This document shows positions 17,831-27,014 of a stretch of 64,000 bases of DNA, in pieces. Position 1 is the first letter of the stretch, and each line of letters opens with the position of its first letter. Source of the DNA: Paracoccus tegillarcae (lineage in GTDB: Bacteria; Pseudomonadota; Alphaproteobacteria; Rhodobacterales; Rhodobacteraceae). The DNA is taken from contig NZ_CP025410.1 in the NCBI RefSeq assembly GCF_002847305.1, forward strand, positions 1-64,000. Direction: 5' to 3'. The notes below the pieces were generated by a model. That model saw only the letters and a list, made by a program, of their open reading frames with translations. It was not told where the DNA came from and made no database searches. Both the position numbers and the translations under genes were made by a program.

Positions 17831-18646
17831 ATGGGTGAGGCAAAGAAAAAGCAGCAACGGCATAGGAGAGTTATGCAAGCGGCCAATGGGTGTATCTATT
17901 GCGCAGGGCGTCGGCGCGCGGAGCAGGTCGATCACATGCCGCCACGCATGATGTTTCGGTTGGGCCAGCGCCCAAAAGGACTGGAATTTCCCAGTTGTGG
18001 CCCGTGCAACCAAGGTACCAGCCGCCTCGACGTCGCCGCATCATTTATGGCACGCACTTTCCCGGGAATCGCTACATCCGCCGACAGTGCGGAATGGGAC
18101 AAGGTCATGAGCGAAGTGCATCGCGTTGCTCCGGACCTCCTTCGCGAGATGTGGATACCGCCGCACGAAATGCGCCAAGCAATGTGGAGCGAGGGAATAT
18201 TCGACCGCAATTTTGCTGCATTCCGGGCCGACGGCCCAATCATGGGTGCATATATGCAGGCATTCGCGGCCAAGATTGGTTTCGCTTTGCACTACGAGGC
18301 CACCGGGAATTTCGTGCCCCCGGAGGGCCGAGTGCAGGTGCGATGGTTCACAAGCTCGGAGGTGTATGGCGGTCGTCTGCCCCCCAGCCTATTCGCCAGT
18401 ATTGGGACGCCCCGCATCATGCAGCAGGGCAAGATCACTTCGCAGGGCAACTTCGAGTACGGCTGGGGCACCTATTTAGAGAGCCCCGATGTGCCGCTCT
18501 ACTACGCCAGGGTCCGAGAGGCGTTTGCGGCCGCGGCTTTCGTCGTTCTGGATGAGGGATCGCTGCCTTTTCCTGAGGGAGAACTTGCGACCTTCGCTCC
18601 TGGAGATCTTGTAATGCCGCTCTCGGACCGGATCACGGCAGGGTAG
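17831..18646 (+). CDS. HNH-like zinc-finger protein (putative nuclease)
   Basis: 271 residues from the ATG at 17831 (MGEAKKKQQRHRRVMQ); an upstream in-frame start at 17789 is possible. Residues ~20-60 hold CIYCAGRRRAEQVDHMPPRM followed by FPSCGPCNQGTSRLD: two Cys pairs and a DH, the layout of an HNH/McrA-type finger. The C-terminal ~170 residues are unfamiliar. HNH proteins of this size on mobile elements are often restriction or abortive-infection nucleases. The next gene starts 10 bases downstream, so both are probably one unit. Confidence 0.6.
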   Translation: MGEAKKKQQRHRRVMQAANGCIYCAGRRRAEQVDHMPPRMMFRLGQRPKGLEFPSCGPCNQGTSRLDVAASFMARTFPGIATSADSAEWDKVMSEVHRVAPDLLREMWIPPHEMRQAMWSEGIFDRNFAAFRADGPIMGAYMQAFAAKIGFALHYEATGNFVPPEGRVQVRWFTSSEVYGGRLPPSLFASIGTPRIMQQGKITSQGNFEYGWGTYLESPDVPLYYARVREAFAAAAFVVLDEGSLPFPEGELATFAPGDLVMPLSDRITAG

Positions 18647-18655
18647 GAGAACAAA

Positions 18656-19252
18656 ATGAACCAGCCGACCGAAACCTCGGGCCAGCTGTTCGTGATCGTC
18701 ATCGACGAGACTTACGGTGGTGACGAGGAAACTTGGGAGGCCGATAGCGAACGGTATCGGCGACAGCTGGAACAGGAGTTCGAAGCGGTCTTTCAGGAGG
18801 TCAACGTCGGACCCGGGGCTGACATACCAGCCTTCCTGACCGAGGTGATCAACGCGAGAGTGCCGCTCTGGAGCGCTGCATTGGTCACGTTCTTCGCCGG
18901 CAAGAGGATCAAAGAGAACCTGGACGCTTGGACGGAGATGGCCTACGCCCTCCGTCGCTTCTTCGCCCGCCCCATCATTTTGGCGCGCCACGGCGCTGCA
19001 GTTCTCGCTTTGGAAGCAGTTTTCGATGAGTTGGGAGGCATGCCCAAGGTGGTCCGGCTTGTCCGCTATCGAGCCGGGCACCTGGAGGAGGATGGTTCAC
19101 CCGCCCAAGCCGACCTCGGCGATGGAATAGAAGAGAATCCGCCAACCCTCAACTTGGGTTATGTGGTTCACCTCTTTGAGATCGAGGCGGACGGGGTATT
19201 TTTTCGTGTGTCGGTGGACGGCAAACGGGCACAAGTCTGGCGCAGCGCCTGA
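18656..19252 (+). CDS. Hypothetical partner of the HNH-like gene
   Basis: 198 residues, well-placed AGGAG ribosome-binding site. Acidic N-terminal half (DETYGGDEETWEAD) followed by a hydrophobic stretch near 65-85 (VPLWSAALVTFFAG) and a basic segment. This may be one amphipathic or membrane-touching helix, reminiscent of an effector with a membrane anchor. No family recognised. Tight linkage to the HNH gene suggests a common function. Confidence 0.5.
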   Translation: MNQPTETSGQLFVIVIDETYGGDEETWEADSERYRRQLEQEFEAVFQEVNVGPGADIPAFLTEVINARVPLWSAALVTFFAGKRIKENLDAWTEMAYALRRFFARPIILARHGAAVLALEAVFDELGGMPKVVRLVRYRAGHLEEDGSPAQADLGDGIEENPPTLNLGYVVHLFEIEADGVFFRVSVDGKRAQVWRSA

Positions 19253-19286
19253 TCTTGGAGGTCTGCCAGTCTGGGCCGGGTCTACC

Positions 19287-20231
19287 CTATCGGTCCCACC
19301 ATCCGTCGAGGATGCCTTTGAGCTGGGTGATCCGATCACGGACCAAAGAGGCCTTCTCGCCGGCCCAGAGAAGCGGATACATCGAACCGCCCTCGACCTG
19401 CGAGGCGAGGAGACCGGCGTGTCTGTTTGCAAAATCGGCCCAAGCTGCTTGCAATTCTTGAAGAGCATCACCATCGATTCTAGGGAGGGCAGCTACTTTC
19501 CTCAAAATTGCCTCTAGCTCTTCCTCCTCACGGCGCAGGTCTTCGCCGGCAACTATGTTCATCCCGCTTTGCGTCTGAGGAACCGAGCCGCGGAGAACGT
19601 CGATTACGGACCAATCCGTTGCCTCGACAAACGTACTGGTGGCATCGATGAGGTCTGAAAGCTCCTTGGAGTCAAAGACAGTCCCGGTAGGAAGCTCGTG
19701 GGTTAGTACGTGGCGGACCTCGAAGAGTCGGGCGAGAGAAGTCATCATCACATCGTAATCGGCGACGATGGGGGGCAGAGGCCATTCATCCATTTCCTCT
19801 GTCCAGCGCGGATGGACCGTCTGTAGCCTGCCCGCAAATCCGCCGACCAGGGTATCCAAGATGTTCATGATTCCATCGACGCCACTGAGGGATACAGTAT
19901 GGGCGACGAAATCTCCGATGGTCAGCTCGCGCCGGTCGACATGGGCAGCGAATGCGAGGTCGATCTTGGTGCCTTTGACGAGTTTCTCAGCACGCTCGAA
20001 GATGGCCTCGTCCCCGTCGACAAGCTCAGCGATCACTTCGCGCAGGAAAACCTCTAGAATCGTGACCAGTCGGATAGGCGCGAACTGAAGATGCAGGGGC
20101 GCGATCCCGGTAATGGCGTCAACCTCGGCGCGCAGCGCGTTGATTTGGCCGACCAATTCAGTGCCGAGGCGGCGATGCTCGCCGCGGCGGACGTTCCGGT
20201 CGATGATTTGCTGATAGGACGAGCGTCGCAT
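19287..20231 (-). CDS. HEPN-like protein with C-terminal LprI/DUF1311-like domain
   Basis: 314 residues, no signal peptide. The N-terminal ~200 residues are helical and contain LFEVRHVLTHELPTG, an R-x4-H motif (Arg173, His178) as in HEPN ribonucleases of the RiboL-PSP type. The C-terminal ~75 residues (ELEAILRKVAALPRIDGDAL, LQAAWADFANRHAGLLASQV, EGGSMYPLLW, LVRDRITQLKGIL) follow the DUF1311/LprI pattern, usually a periplasmic domain. That pairing in a cytosolic protein is unusual. Possible RNA-cleaving defence protein; the assignment rests on motifs only. Confidence 0.55.
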   Translation of the reverse strand: MRRSSYQQIIDRNVRRGEHRRLGTELVGQINALRAEVDAITGIAPLHLQFAPIRLVTILEVFLREVIAELVDGDEAIFERAEKLVKGTKIDLAFAAHVDRRELTIGDFVAHTVSLSGVDGIMNILDTLVGGFAGRLQTVHPRWTEEMDEWPLPPIVADYDVMMTSLARLFEVRHVLTHELPTGTVFDSKELSDLIDATSTFVEATDWSVIDVLRGSVPQTQSGMNIVAGEDLRREEEELEAILRKVAALPRIDGDALQELQAAWADFANRHAGLLASQVEGGSMYPLLWAGEKASLVRDRITQLKGILDGWWDR

Positions 20232-20609
20232 GGTTGTCGAAGTATAGCCTGTGAAAGCGGATTTCTACACTCCTTCAGCACAAGCCAGCAAGTTCCCCAC
20301 TTCCGACCTTCATAATGGCTTCTCTCGTACTTGCGGAAAATGGCTGCTTCGGTGAGCTGCGAGGTAGTGCTAGCGCGAAAAGTAAACGTCCGCTTTGGGG
20401 CGGCTCTTCTTGCTGCGACTGCAATCGCTGCTGGACGGTCGAATGTCGGTGATGGGCTCTTCGCGTCGATCTGCCGCCATGTGCAACGCGAGCGGTGCTG
20501 GGCTGCCTCTGACCCGCGCTCCCGGCCCAAAACGGTAAGTCGGCCGCAGCGCTAAGTGCTTAGATACAACTTACCTAAGGGGTAAGTAGCGGTCAATGTA
20601 TGGACAACG
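20232..20609. other. Intergenic stretch with diverged repeat
   Basis: No gene recognised. 20420-20470 (GCAATCGCTGCTGGACGG, GTGATGGGCTCTTCG) resembles 23745-23800 beyond the next two genes. Confidence 0.45.
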
Positions 20610-21275
20610 CTACGCCCCGTTTGGCGATTTCAAACGCAATGCCGCGCAAGCCCATTCCAAATAGCGCTTTGAAGTACCTTCTAGGTATGTGAGTGGATCA
20701 ATTTCGGATAAGACTATGTCCCGTGGCACCGTGAACTTGATTTGGTGACTAAGCAAGCAGCCGATAACATAGTCGTCAAATTCATCTTCGTGAAATTGAC
20801 ACGCAGCAAGCCCAAAATGTTCATTCAACAATGGATCAATATTTGAATATATAAAGTTCAAACACTCAGATTGCGTATCGGCGTCTCCATCATCGACAAA
20901 GTGCTGAATCTGATTTCGAAGTGCCGCAATCCGTCGATAACTAGCTATGTTCGGAATTTTAATTCCTGATGTGGCCCACAGTATGCTCGGCAACATCGAA
21001 AAATCGTGCGTTCGGCCATTCTTGAGAAGCCAGTTCAAATCAACTGCATCATTTGTTGTTTTTTCTCCAATATTCTTAAAAAGCAGCAAAGGATGCTCTT
21101 TAGCTATCAATGCCTTAAGAGTGAGTTCTCCCGCGTGAGCTGCCGCCAAAGGCGCGAGTGATTTCCGGTGCTCCATTCCAGGATCAAAATAGACGGCATC
21201 GGTGTTTGCCCTTGTCAGAGCATCAGTCGCAAGCCTAAGAATTCTTGTAGATATATCCCTCAAACTTTCGTGCAT
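20610..21275 (-). CDS. HEPN-domain protein
   Basis: 221 residues. AAAHAGELTLKALIAKEHPL (~44-63) is the usual first HEPN helix pair. RRIAALRNQIQHF gives the R-x4-H catalytic motif (Arg120, His125). HEPN proteins are RNases in toxin-antitoxin, CRISPR and abortive-infection systems. The gene lies 138 bases downstream of and in the same orientation as the GHKL-nuclease gene at 21413-23410, so they may be co-transcribed. GC is low compared with the transfer genes. Confidence 0.65.
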   Translation of the reverse strand: MHESLRDISTRILRLATDALTRANTDAVYFDPGMEHRKSLAPLAAAHAGELTLKALIAKEHPLLLFKNIGEKTTNDAVDLNWLLKNGRTHDFSMLPSILWATSGIKIPNIASYRRIAALRNQIQHFVDDGDADTQSECLNFIYSNIDPLLNEHFGLAACQFHEDEFDDYVIGCLLSHQIKFTVPRDIVLSEIDPLTYLEGTSKRYLEWACAALRLKSPNGA

Positions 21276-21412
21276 GATGTCATCACTTTTAACCGAGCAC
21301 TTGCGGGTGAATGAAAATCAAGAGAGGTTGAGAGAAGAATTGAGATTTTTCGAGCACCGGACTCTTGTTGCGCAACATTGCCGGCACGATCACTTGCGTG
21401 CTTGCTTTAGTA

Positions 21413-23410
21413 TCAATCATCTAGAAGAACCTTGCTGAAGGCCTGATTCCGTTTCTTCGCCATAGAAACCAAGGTGTCGTAACCAAACGCCTGAATGAAA
21501 ATTTCGCCATTGTCGAAATACTGCGTCCAAATCTTGGGATCATGAGGATTCTGAAAATTGTGGCGCTTTAGAACTTTGATCAGGGTTGGGGTCAAATCAG
21601 CGATAATGAAAGCGCTACGGCGGGCAACTCGTTCGAACGACATATGGCCACCATCAGTTCTGGTGATGCCTCCCGCCCCGACTGCCTTTTCCAAAGTGTC
21701 GATGACCTGCGTTACCGGGTCCGACTTTGCTGGCCCAAAGCTGTAGTCATTACGGCTAGGCTTCTTGAACTCAACGATAGTCAGGGTAGTGCCATCTTCG
21801 TCGCCTAGCACCATCGTATCGTCGTAGAACAAGAGGTCAGTGACTTTGTCACCTTTCTTTCTTCCCCCTCCGTGCATCGTTCGGTCACTCGACACATACG
21901 GCAAGAAAGCGAGAGCATCGTCAATCAACCAAAGATTATGCTGGAAATATTCAACATTCACGCTGTCGCTAAATCGGCGAAAGATCAGGGAGTGAACCTC
22001 ATCCTCAGCACCACGTGTTTTAGCGTCATCGAATTTTCGAGCGGCGTCGAGCAGCTCAATAATGCTCTTCCGATGAATGACATACTCGGCGAGCGCCTCT
22101 TTTTTTCCAGCATCAATGCGGCTCGCCAAATCCTTTATCTTGTCGGCATATGATGCTGGGTCATTGGCCGCCTCAGTGATCTGCTTGAGCAAATCGCCGG
22201 TGTTTCGGTAACGGGACAGCGCGAGGTCTTGAACAAATTCTTCCGGCCCCCAGTGGTTGGGTTTCTTTGCAACATACTCGGAAAGAGATTGCCCCTTGAG
22301 GCCCAAGCGGAGAATCGGATTTTCATGCAGAGCCACATTGAGTTTCTGAGCCTGTCCGGTCTTAATCTTTTCGATTTGCTGTTTCTCGCGGTCCTGAATC
22401 TTCTCGCAGACAATTCCTACAATTTCTTCAATCGCTTTTGGCGGAAGGTCCAGGCTAGTGCGAGAGTCGTTCAAACGCGTTTCAAAAGCTTCGCCTCGAA
22501 CAACGGCCACAATGATAAACTTGCTATCGTCCTTGTCTACGAAATGTGTGGCGCCTAGCTTGTTTGAAAGGTCGCGGGGGTGTCCAACAATTCGATCCGC
22601 CGCCGCGAAAAGTAGACTATGGCTTTTGAACTGTCTTGTTTTGGGGATCTTTGTCAGTGTGTAATTCAGGGAGCACGTTACACCCTCAATAGTAGTGTCG
22701 ATCTGGCCTGCAGCGTGTTCAACGAACACTGCCTTGAAATAGCTGGTGATGTTTTCCGGTTCATCATCGTCGAACTGAAGAAAAATCTCAGGCAGCCCGC
22801 GATACAGAAAATATGGCAGGAAGTGCGAGCCGATTTGGTCCTTCACATCCTGCTTTGATAGTGAGCCAATGAGTTCGAACCAATCTTTCAGAGGTTCATC
22901 CAGTTCGACACACATGCCACACCCTGAGAATTCAGGTTTGCCATCATGGAAGATGATCTCCTCATCTTGGGAAATGTCAAAACGGAAGGTCCTTGTTTCC
23001 TCTATAGTGGCGATCTCAAAGCGACTAGAATAGTGAATCCGAGAGAATACTTTGAAGGCAATGAAGCGCCCGAAGCCGCGCCCGCGCTTGCTAAGTTTAT
23101 ACCCGCTGAAAGGTGTCCGAAACGATTTATAGTTTTCCTCATTCAAGCCAACGCCATTATCTGTGACGCTAATCAGTATCTTTTTAGGATCGTTTAGGCT
23201 TTCAAATTTGACGAGAATTTTCCCCTTGCGAGATGCTTGATCATTGAAACGCTGCTCGATTCCATCCATCGAGTTCGAAAGCGCTTCGAAAACGGGCAAC
23301 AGGAAGCCTTGCACGTTGACAGATAAATTGGTGCGTTCGAGAACTGCCAGCATGTCGGGCTTGATCAAGGTATCTGCATCATGCCCTAGCACTTTGTTAC
23401 CATCCATCAT
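21413..23410 (-). CDS. GHKL ATPase fused to a PD-(D/E)xK-like nuclease domain
   Basis: 665 residues. The N-terminus is an HSP90/MutL/histidine-kinase-type ATPase: FEALSNSMDG (N box, Glu42/Asn46), DNGVG (G1 box, 84-88) and GRGFGRF (lid glycine motif, 110-116). A middle region of ~300 residues is mostly helical with coiled-coil character. The C-terminal ~130 residues carry DLLFYDD... and TIVEFKKPSR, a D...ExK arrangement expected of a restriction-endonuclease fold. GHKL ATPases of the MORC/MutL-like group occur in bacterial restriction-type systems. I infer a phage-defence ATPase-nuclease; a housekeeping role is unlikely in this island. An AGGGAA ribosome-binding site supports the start. Confidence 0.7.
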   Translation of the reverse strand: MMDGNKVLGHDADTLIKPDMLAVLERTNLSVNVQGFLLPVFEALSNSMDGIEQRFNDQASRKGKILVKFESLNDPKKILISVTDNGVGLNEENYKSFRTPFSGYKLSKRGRGFGRFIAFKVFSRIHYSSRFEIATIEETRTFRFDISQDEEIIFHDGKPEFSGCGMCVELDEPLKDWFELIGSLSKQDVKDQIGSHFLPYFLYRGLPEIFLQFDDDEPENITSYFKAVFVEHAAGQIDTTIEGVTCSLNYTLTKIPKTRQFKSHSLLFAAADRIVGHPRDLSNKLGATHFVDKDDSKFIIVAVVRGEAFETRLNDSRTSLDLPPKAIEEIVGIVCEKIQDREKQQIEKIKTGQAQKLNVALHENPILRLGLKGQSLSEYVAKKPNHWGPEEFVQDLALSRYRNTGDLLKQITEAANDPASYADKIKDLASRIDAGKKEALAEYVIHRKSIIELLDAARKFDDAKTRGAEDEVHSLIFRRFSDSVNVEYFQHNLWLIDDALAFLPYVSSDRTMHGGGRKKGDKVTDLLFYDDTMVLGDEDGTTLTIVEFKKPSRNDYSFGPAKSDPVTQVIDTLEKAVGAGGITRTDGGHMSFERVARRSAFIIADLTPTLIKVLKRHNFQNPHDPKIWTQYFDNGEIFIQAFGYDTLVSMAKKRNQAFSKVLLDD

Positions 23411-24288
23411 GTTTCCCTAATGCGTTGTTCCGAGGGGATTATCGAAGGCTGCTTGCGACGGTATCAGGGAGGGAGGTTGGCGTCACGACGAAATGCCTCG
23501 GCTGTTCAAGTTCGTTGGAACAACCAGTTAGGAAAAACCGCTTGGAGATCGATGCCGGAGTTTGCTTCGCTGCGCTCTTCGGAGTGCTATCACTGTTGTG
23601 GACAGCGGACGCCAGTTGACCCTCAGATCCTGGCCAGCTTGGATCCATGCTGTCGCCACGGTGACCGTGGGCTTAGGCTGCGACCGGACATCCGTTGCTA
23701 TTAACACGAACATTCGCAAAGGGCCGGGCGCTCACGCTGCACCTGCATTCGCTGCCGTCGGCATGAGTGTTGGCGATGGGCTCTTCACAATGATCTGCGC
23801 CGCTGCGTGACCCTGCAACCGTCATCAGGCTTGGTCTAGGCGAAGCCGACCGCGAGACGCCGATCAAGCAGGAATGTTGTGCCGCCGCTTCCCGGGACAA
23901 GCCATTCGTGACTCTTGCAGCATCCCGGTGCAGGCTTTGAACTTGTTGCGGGCGGCTGCCGGACAACCCTGAAGCTGCATATGCGGCTTGACGCCCTAAA
24001 ATCGACCGTGAGCCCGAACGTGAAGCCGTTCTCATGAATGGCCTGGGCAGTTGGCGGGCAGCCCATCACGTTCTCGCCCGCGACAACCTGATCGCCCATG
24101 AAGTGGGGATATCCCTGCGCCGCTGTTTTTCGTCAACCGGCTTTCCCCTCGAGCGGGCCTGCCCGATGTGAAGTTCCGTTACAGGCTGCAAGACACCAAG
24201 AGAAGGGCCAAGGCAGCGGCTTGATCTTCGGCCCGGCACCGGCTTTCTTGCCTCCGGGCCATCATCGGCCCCGCACGGGAACGGTTAC
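23411..24288. other. Degenerate intergenic region
   Basis: No intact gene seen. Contains repeat-family fragments (23745-23800) and stretches that look like decayed coding sequence (near 24010-24120) which I cannot assign. Confidence 0.4.
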
Positions 24289-24395
24289 ATGGCAGTCATG
24301 GACGATTTCCGCTCGAACACTGTGACGCGGCCGGATGCTGCAATGCGGGCCGCCATGGCCTCTGCCGAGGTCGGAGACGCGATCTATCACCGCAG
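24289..24395 (+). pseudogene. 5' remnant of a low-specificity L-threonine aldolase gene
   Basis: From the ATG at 24289 the frame reads MAVMDDFRSNTVTRPDAAMR then AAMASAEVGDAIY. This matches the invariant opening of threonine aldolases (MDFRSDTVTRPTPAMRAAMA..EVGDDVYGED). Only about 35 of ~340 codons remain before the sequence passes into an inverted IS630 transposase fragment. Clearly a broken chromosomal gene carried on the plasmid. Confidence 0.7.
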
Positions 24396-24905
24396 TGAGC
24401 GCGACCACGCAGGCAGGTAAGGTTCGTCTTGATGGACGTCTCGTCTATAAATACAAGCCGTTCCGGCTGACGCCGCAGTGCAGGCAAGCGGCGCGTCAAC
24501 CAATCGTGCCGGGCCTGCCTTACACTTGCGCGGCCCCGTCGCTGGCCACCAGCGATTTTTTTTATAGGTGAAGCCGAGCCGTGACAGCAGCGCGGCAATG
24601 GAAGAATGGTGAGCTTCGAGACCTTCCGCCATCGCCAGGGCGTCGCGCAGTTCGAAGAGCGTCATGTCAGGATCCTGGGTGACCAGTTCCTCGAAAAACG
24701 CCTGGAATGGCGCGAGCTTGCCTCGCCCAAGAGGGCGCCCCTGAGGCGCGGGATGAGCGTGGCCGCGTGTCCGGATCAGGCGTGCCCACCGTGCGCCTGT
24801 TGCAGGTGACAGCTTCAGGCGCATGGCTGCGGCACGGCCGCTCAGGCCCTCTTCGATATGGCGCTGAAACCGCGTCCGGAGCGCATTCGGCAAAGGTGCT
24901 GACAT
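24387..24905 (-). mobile_element. IS630-family transposase remnant
   Basis: The minus strand reads a helix-turn-helix N-terminus (LRTRFQRHIEEGLSGRAAAM), LFELRDALA, LLSRLGFTYKK, then after a frameshift in a homopolymer near 24550 QARHDWLTRRLPALRRQPER and LVFIDETSIKTNLTCLRGR. The D of FIDE is the first IS630 DDE residue. The other catalytic residues and the 3' half are gone, cut at the junction with the threonine aldolase fragment. Non-functional. Confidence 0.8.
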
Positions 24906-24986
24906 GACCCATTCTCCCCAAACAAGAGGAGCACAAACCGAGTCTTGCAGGAATCCCTCTGCGATTCACGTTGTTACCGAAACGCT

Positions 24987-25325
24987 TTAATGCATGAACC
25001 TCTTCAATTCGCTAGACGAGAGGACACTGCCAAGAAGGAACGCTTGATGGCTTTTGGCCATCAAATCTTGCCTCTCTCGAATGGCCGAACTTACATCGGT
25101 CTCTACGGCAAATGAGCTGCGATCAAAACCGGTCTTTTCAAACCTCATGGAGGCAAATCGATTTGGGGTCAGCCCGTTGACCGAAAGCAAGTCGAAAAGC
25201 ACAATGCCCTCGAAGCCTAAGTTAGCAAGCTTCAAGGTGAGAAGTTTAATCTCACGTAAGGGGTGGAAATCTGCCGTGGCCGTAACCACAGCTATTTCAC
25301 CAATTATGCGGACGGTTTCAATCAT
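24987..25325 (-). CDS. rnlB: RnlB-like antitoxin
   Basis: 112 residues. The central LGFEGIVLFDLLSVNGLTPN RF segment parallels E. coli RnlB (GEILFDLLCANGPEWNRF), and the C-terminal LGSVLSSSELKRFM parallels its LEASVLSPDDVRQVLSM. RnlB binds and inhibits the endoribonuclease RnlA. The gene starts 10 bases after rnlA, the standard toxin-antitoxin layout. The whole pair has low GC compared with the backbone, suggesting acquisition. Confidence 0.8.
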   Translation of the reverse strand: MIETVRIIGEIAVVTATADFHPLREIKLLTLKLANLGFEGIVLFDLLSVNGLTPNRFASMRFEKTGFDRSSFAVETDVSSAIRERQDLMAKSHQAFLLGSVLSSSELKRFMH

Positions 25326-25335
25326 TGCTCCACTC

Positions 25336-26391
25336 TCATTGAATCAGCGCATCAATTGCTGAATACGCATCTTTTGATAAGCCAATAGCTGAATCCAAGG
25401 TATTTATCATTCTGCTGCCACCAGAGAATTCCTCCATGTGAAAAATTGCGTGGCGGTGCTTACGGTAAAAAGTATAACCATTGCTTAGCGATTCCGCTAT
25501 TTTCTTTGAAACTTTTCCCTGATGCTCAAGTTTTAGGGTGCATTTCCCCGATGCTACATCAAAGAAGTCACCAAAGCCATTCTCGGCATCTTGAACCGAC
25601 ATATTGTGTTTGGCCATCTTGAGCTTCAGAATACCCTCAAGCGATCGCAAATCAGGATAGAGTAGAAGGCAATAGTCTGGCAGGTTAGGCGCAGCAAGCT
25701 TGACGCAGCAACTAGAAATCAAAAGTTTTTTGATATCATCAGGGATATTGACATAGCTATTGGGGAAGAAAGTCTTGAGGTAATCTTCAGCCATTTCTTT
25801 CCGGACAATATCCGCGCTACTTTCATCCTTACGATACAGGACTTGCTCAAGCCCCTTCAGGTCCAAAAGATCAGTAAGCATAAATATAACGCGCCGATAG
25901 CAAGAAAGAGGCTTGCCCTGAACCTGTAATACCCTTGTGCGACGATGGTGAGTAAGTTTAAGAGAGTCGTGATGTTCAACGCTCTTTAACGTTACTTGCT
26001 TGGTAAGTTCATCATTGCGATTAGTCGCAACTTCGACGCCATCTTCCATAAGATCTAAAATTGAATCGAATGACTCAGAGGTTATTCCTTTAAGAGCGTA
26101 GTTTACGTTCTCAAATTCAGCAGGATTAATTGTGGCCTTCAGGTGGACAGCTAGTTCCTCCCCTATCGGCTGGTTCTTTCCCATCTTCCATTGGATAGTT
26201 GTTGTGCCAGTCTTATTGAGGTGTAAATCCACGGTTGCAAACTGAGCGCCCGGACGACCAAAGACCAGCCTTTTGCGCTTGTCGGAGGTTTCGATTTCGC
26301 CGTCAATTGAATAACCCGCTGATTCAATGAATCGCTGAATGTGCTCATCCAGTGTCTCACGATCTATATTTAAGTCCTTGTAGTCAGTCAT
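25336..26391 (-). CDS. rnlA: RnlA-like toxin (RNase LS), anti-phage endoribonuclease
   Basis: 351 residues, near the 357 of E. coli RnlA, with matching landmarks along its length: YKDLNIDRETL start, FGRPGAQFATVDLHLNKTGT, QVQGKPLSCYRRVIFMLTDL, LDLKGLEQVLYRKD, SSCCVKLAAPNLPDYCLLLY, PDLRSLEGILKLKM and the C-terminal RKHRHAIFHME with an R-x-x-x-(x)H HEPN-type motif. RnlA degrades mRNA when RnlB is lost, as after host shut-off by T4-like phages. First gene of the rnlAB operon. Confidence 0.88.
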   Translation of the reverse strand: MTDYKDLNIDRETLDEHIQRFIESAGYSIDGEIETSDKRKRLVFGRPGAQFATVDLHLNKTGTTTIQWKMGKNQPIGEELAVHLKATINPAEFENVNYALKGITSESFDSILDLMEDGVEVATNRNDELTKQVTLKSVEHHDSLKLTHHRRTRVLQVQGKPLSCYRRVIFMLTDLLDLKGLEQVLYRKDESSADIVRKEMAEDYLKTFFPNSYVNIPDDIKKLLISSCCVKLAAPNLPDYCLLLYPDLRSLEGILKLKMAKHNMSVQDAENGFGDFFDVASGKCTLKLEHQGKVSKKIAESLSNGYTFYRKHRHAIFHMEEFSGGSRMINTLDSAIGLSKDAYSAIDALIQ

Positions 26392-27014
26392 CTCATATAC
26401 CTAGCAATGATCGGTAGCGCCCCAGTAAATGATTTGAAGATCTGGACGCGACATATTTTTTGGTTGTCAGGCTTTTCCGGTGGGCAACCAGACATAGGAG
26501 TAGTCTTCGACACCAGCAACGCTAATGAGGTCGACGCAAGGACGCGAAGGGCGGGGAAATCCTAGCTTTATGCTTTGACCACACGCTTGTCAATTACAGC
26601 GAAGGCCCGCTCTCCGCCCTGTCCTATGTGCGGGTCATGTCTGGTCCAACAAAGTGATCCTAGCTGAATGTCCGCTTCAACATTCTGGTAAGGTTGCGTT
26701 CGCATCAGTAGCGAATGACCGCTTTCCGCCCGACCTGCGGGTCTTGCCCGCCAGTCATTGCCATGTCCCCGAATGTCGGCTTGTCCAGATTGCCGCGGAT
26801 ACGACGCTGCATCGCCGAATGTCGGCTCTCCGCCCACTACGCATGTCGTCGCCCATGGAGCGGTGACCACAGGCCTTGTTGAGGGGCGTCCACGAGTAGA
26901 TTTAGGGTATACCCCAGACTGACAGCCCGAGTGAACAATGATTGCGGGCGGATTTCTGTTTATTTTGGGTTCGTTCTGAGATAATGAGCAAATCACGTAG
27001 AAGGTCGACCCAAA
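26392..27014. other. Intergenic region between rnlA and the resolvase
   Basis: No gene recognised; includes repeat-like GGTCTTGCCCGCCAGTCATT / CCGAATGTCGGC fragments. The last ~80 bases before 27015 are A/T-richer and may hold the resolvase promoter and its crossover site. Confidence 0.4.
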
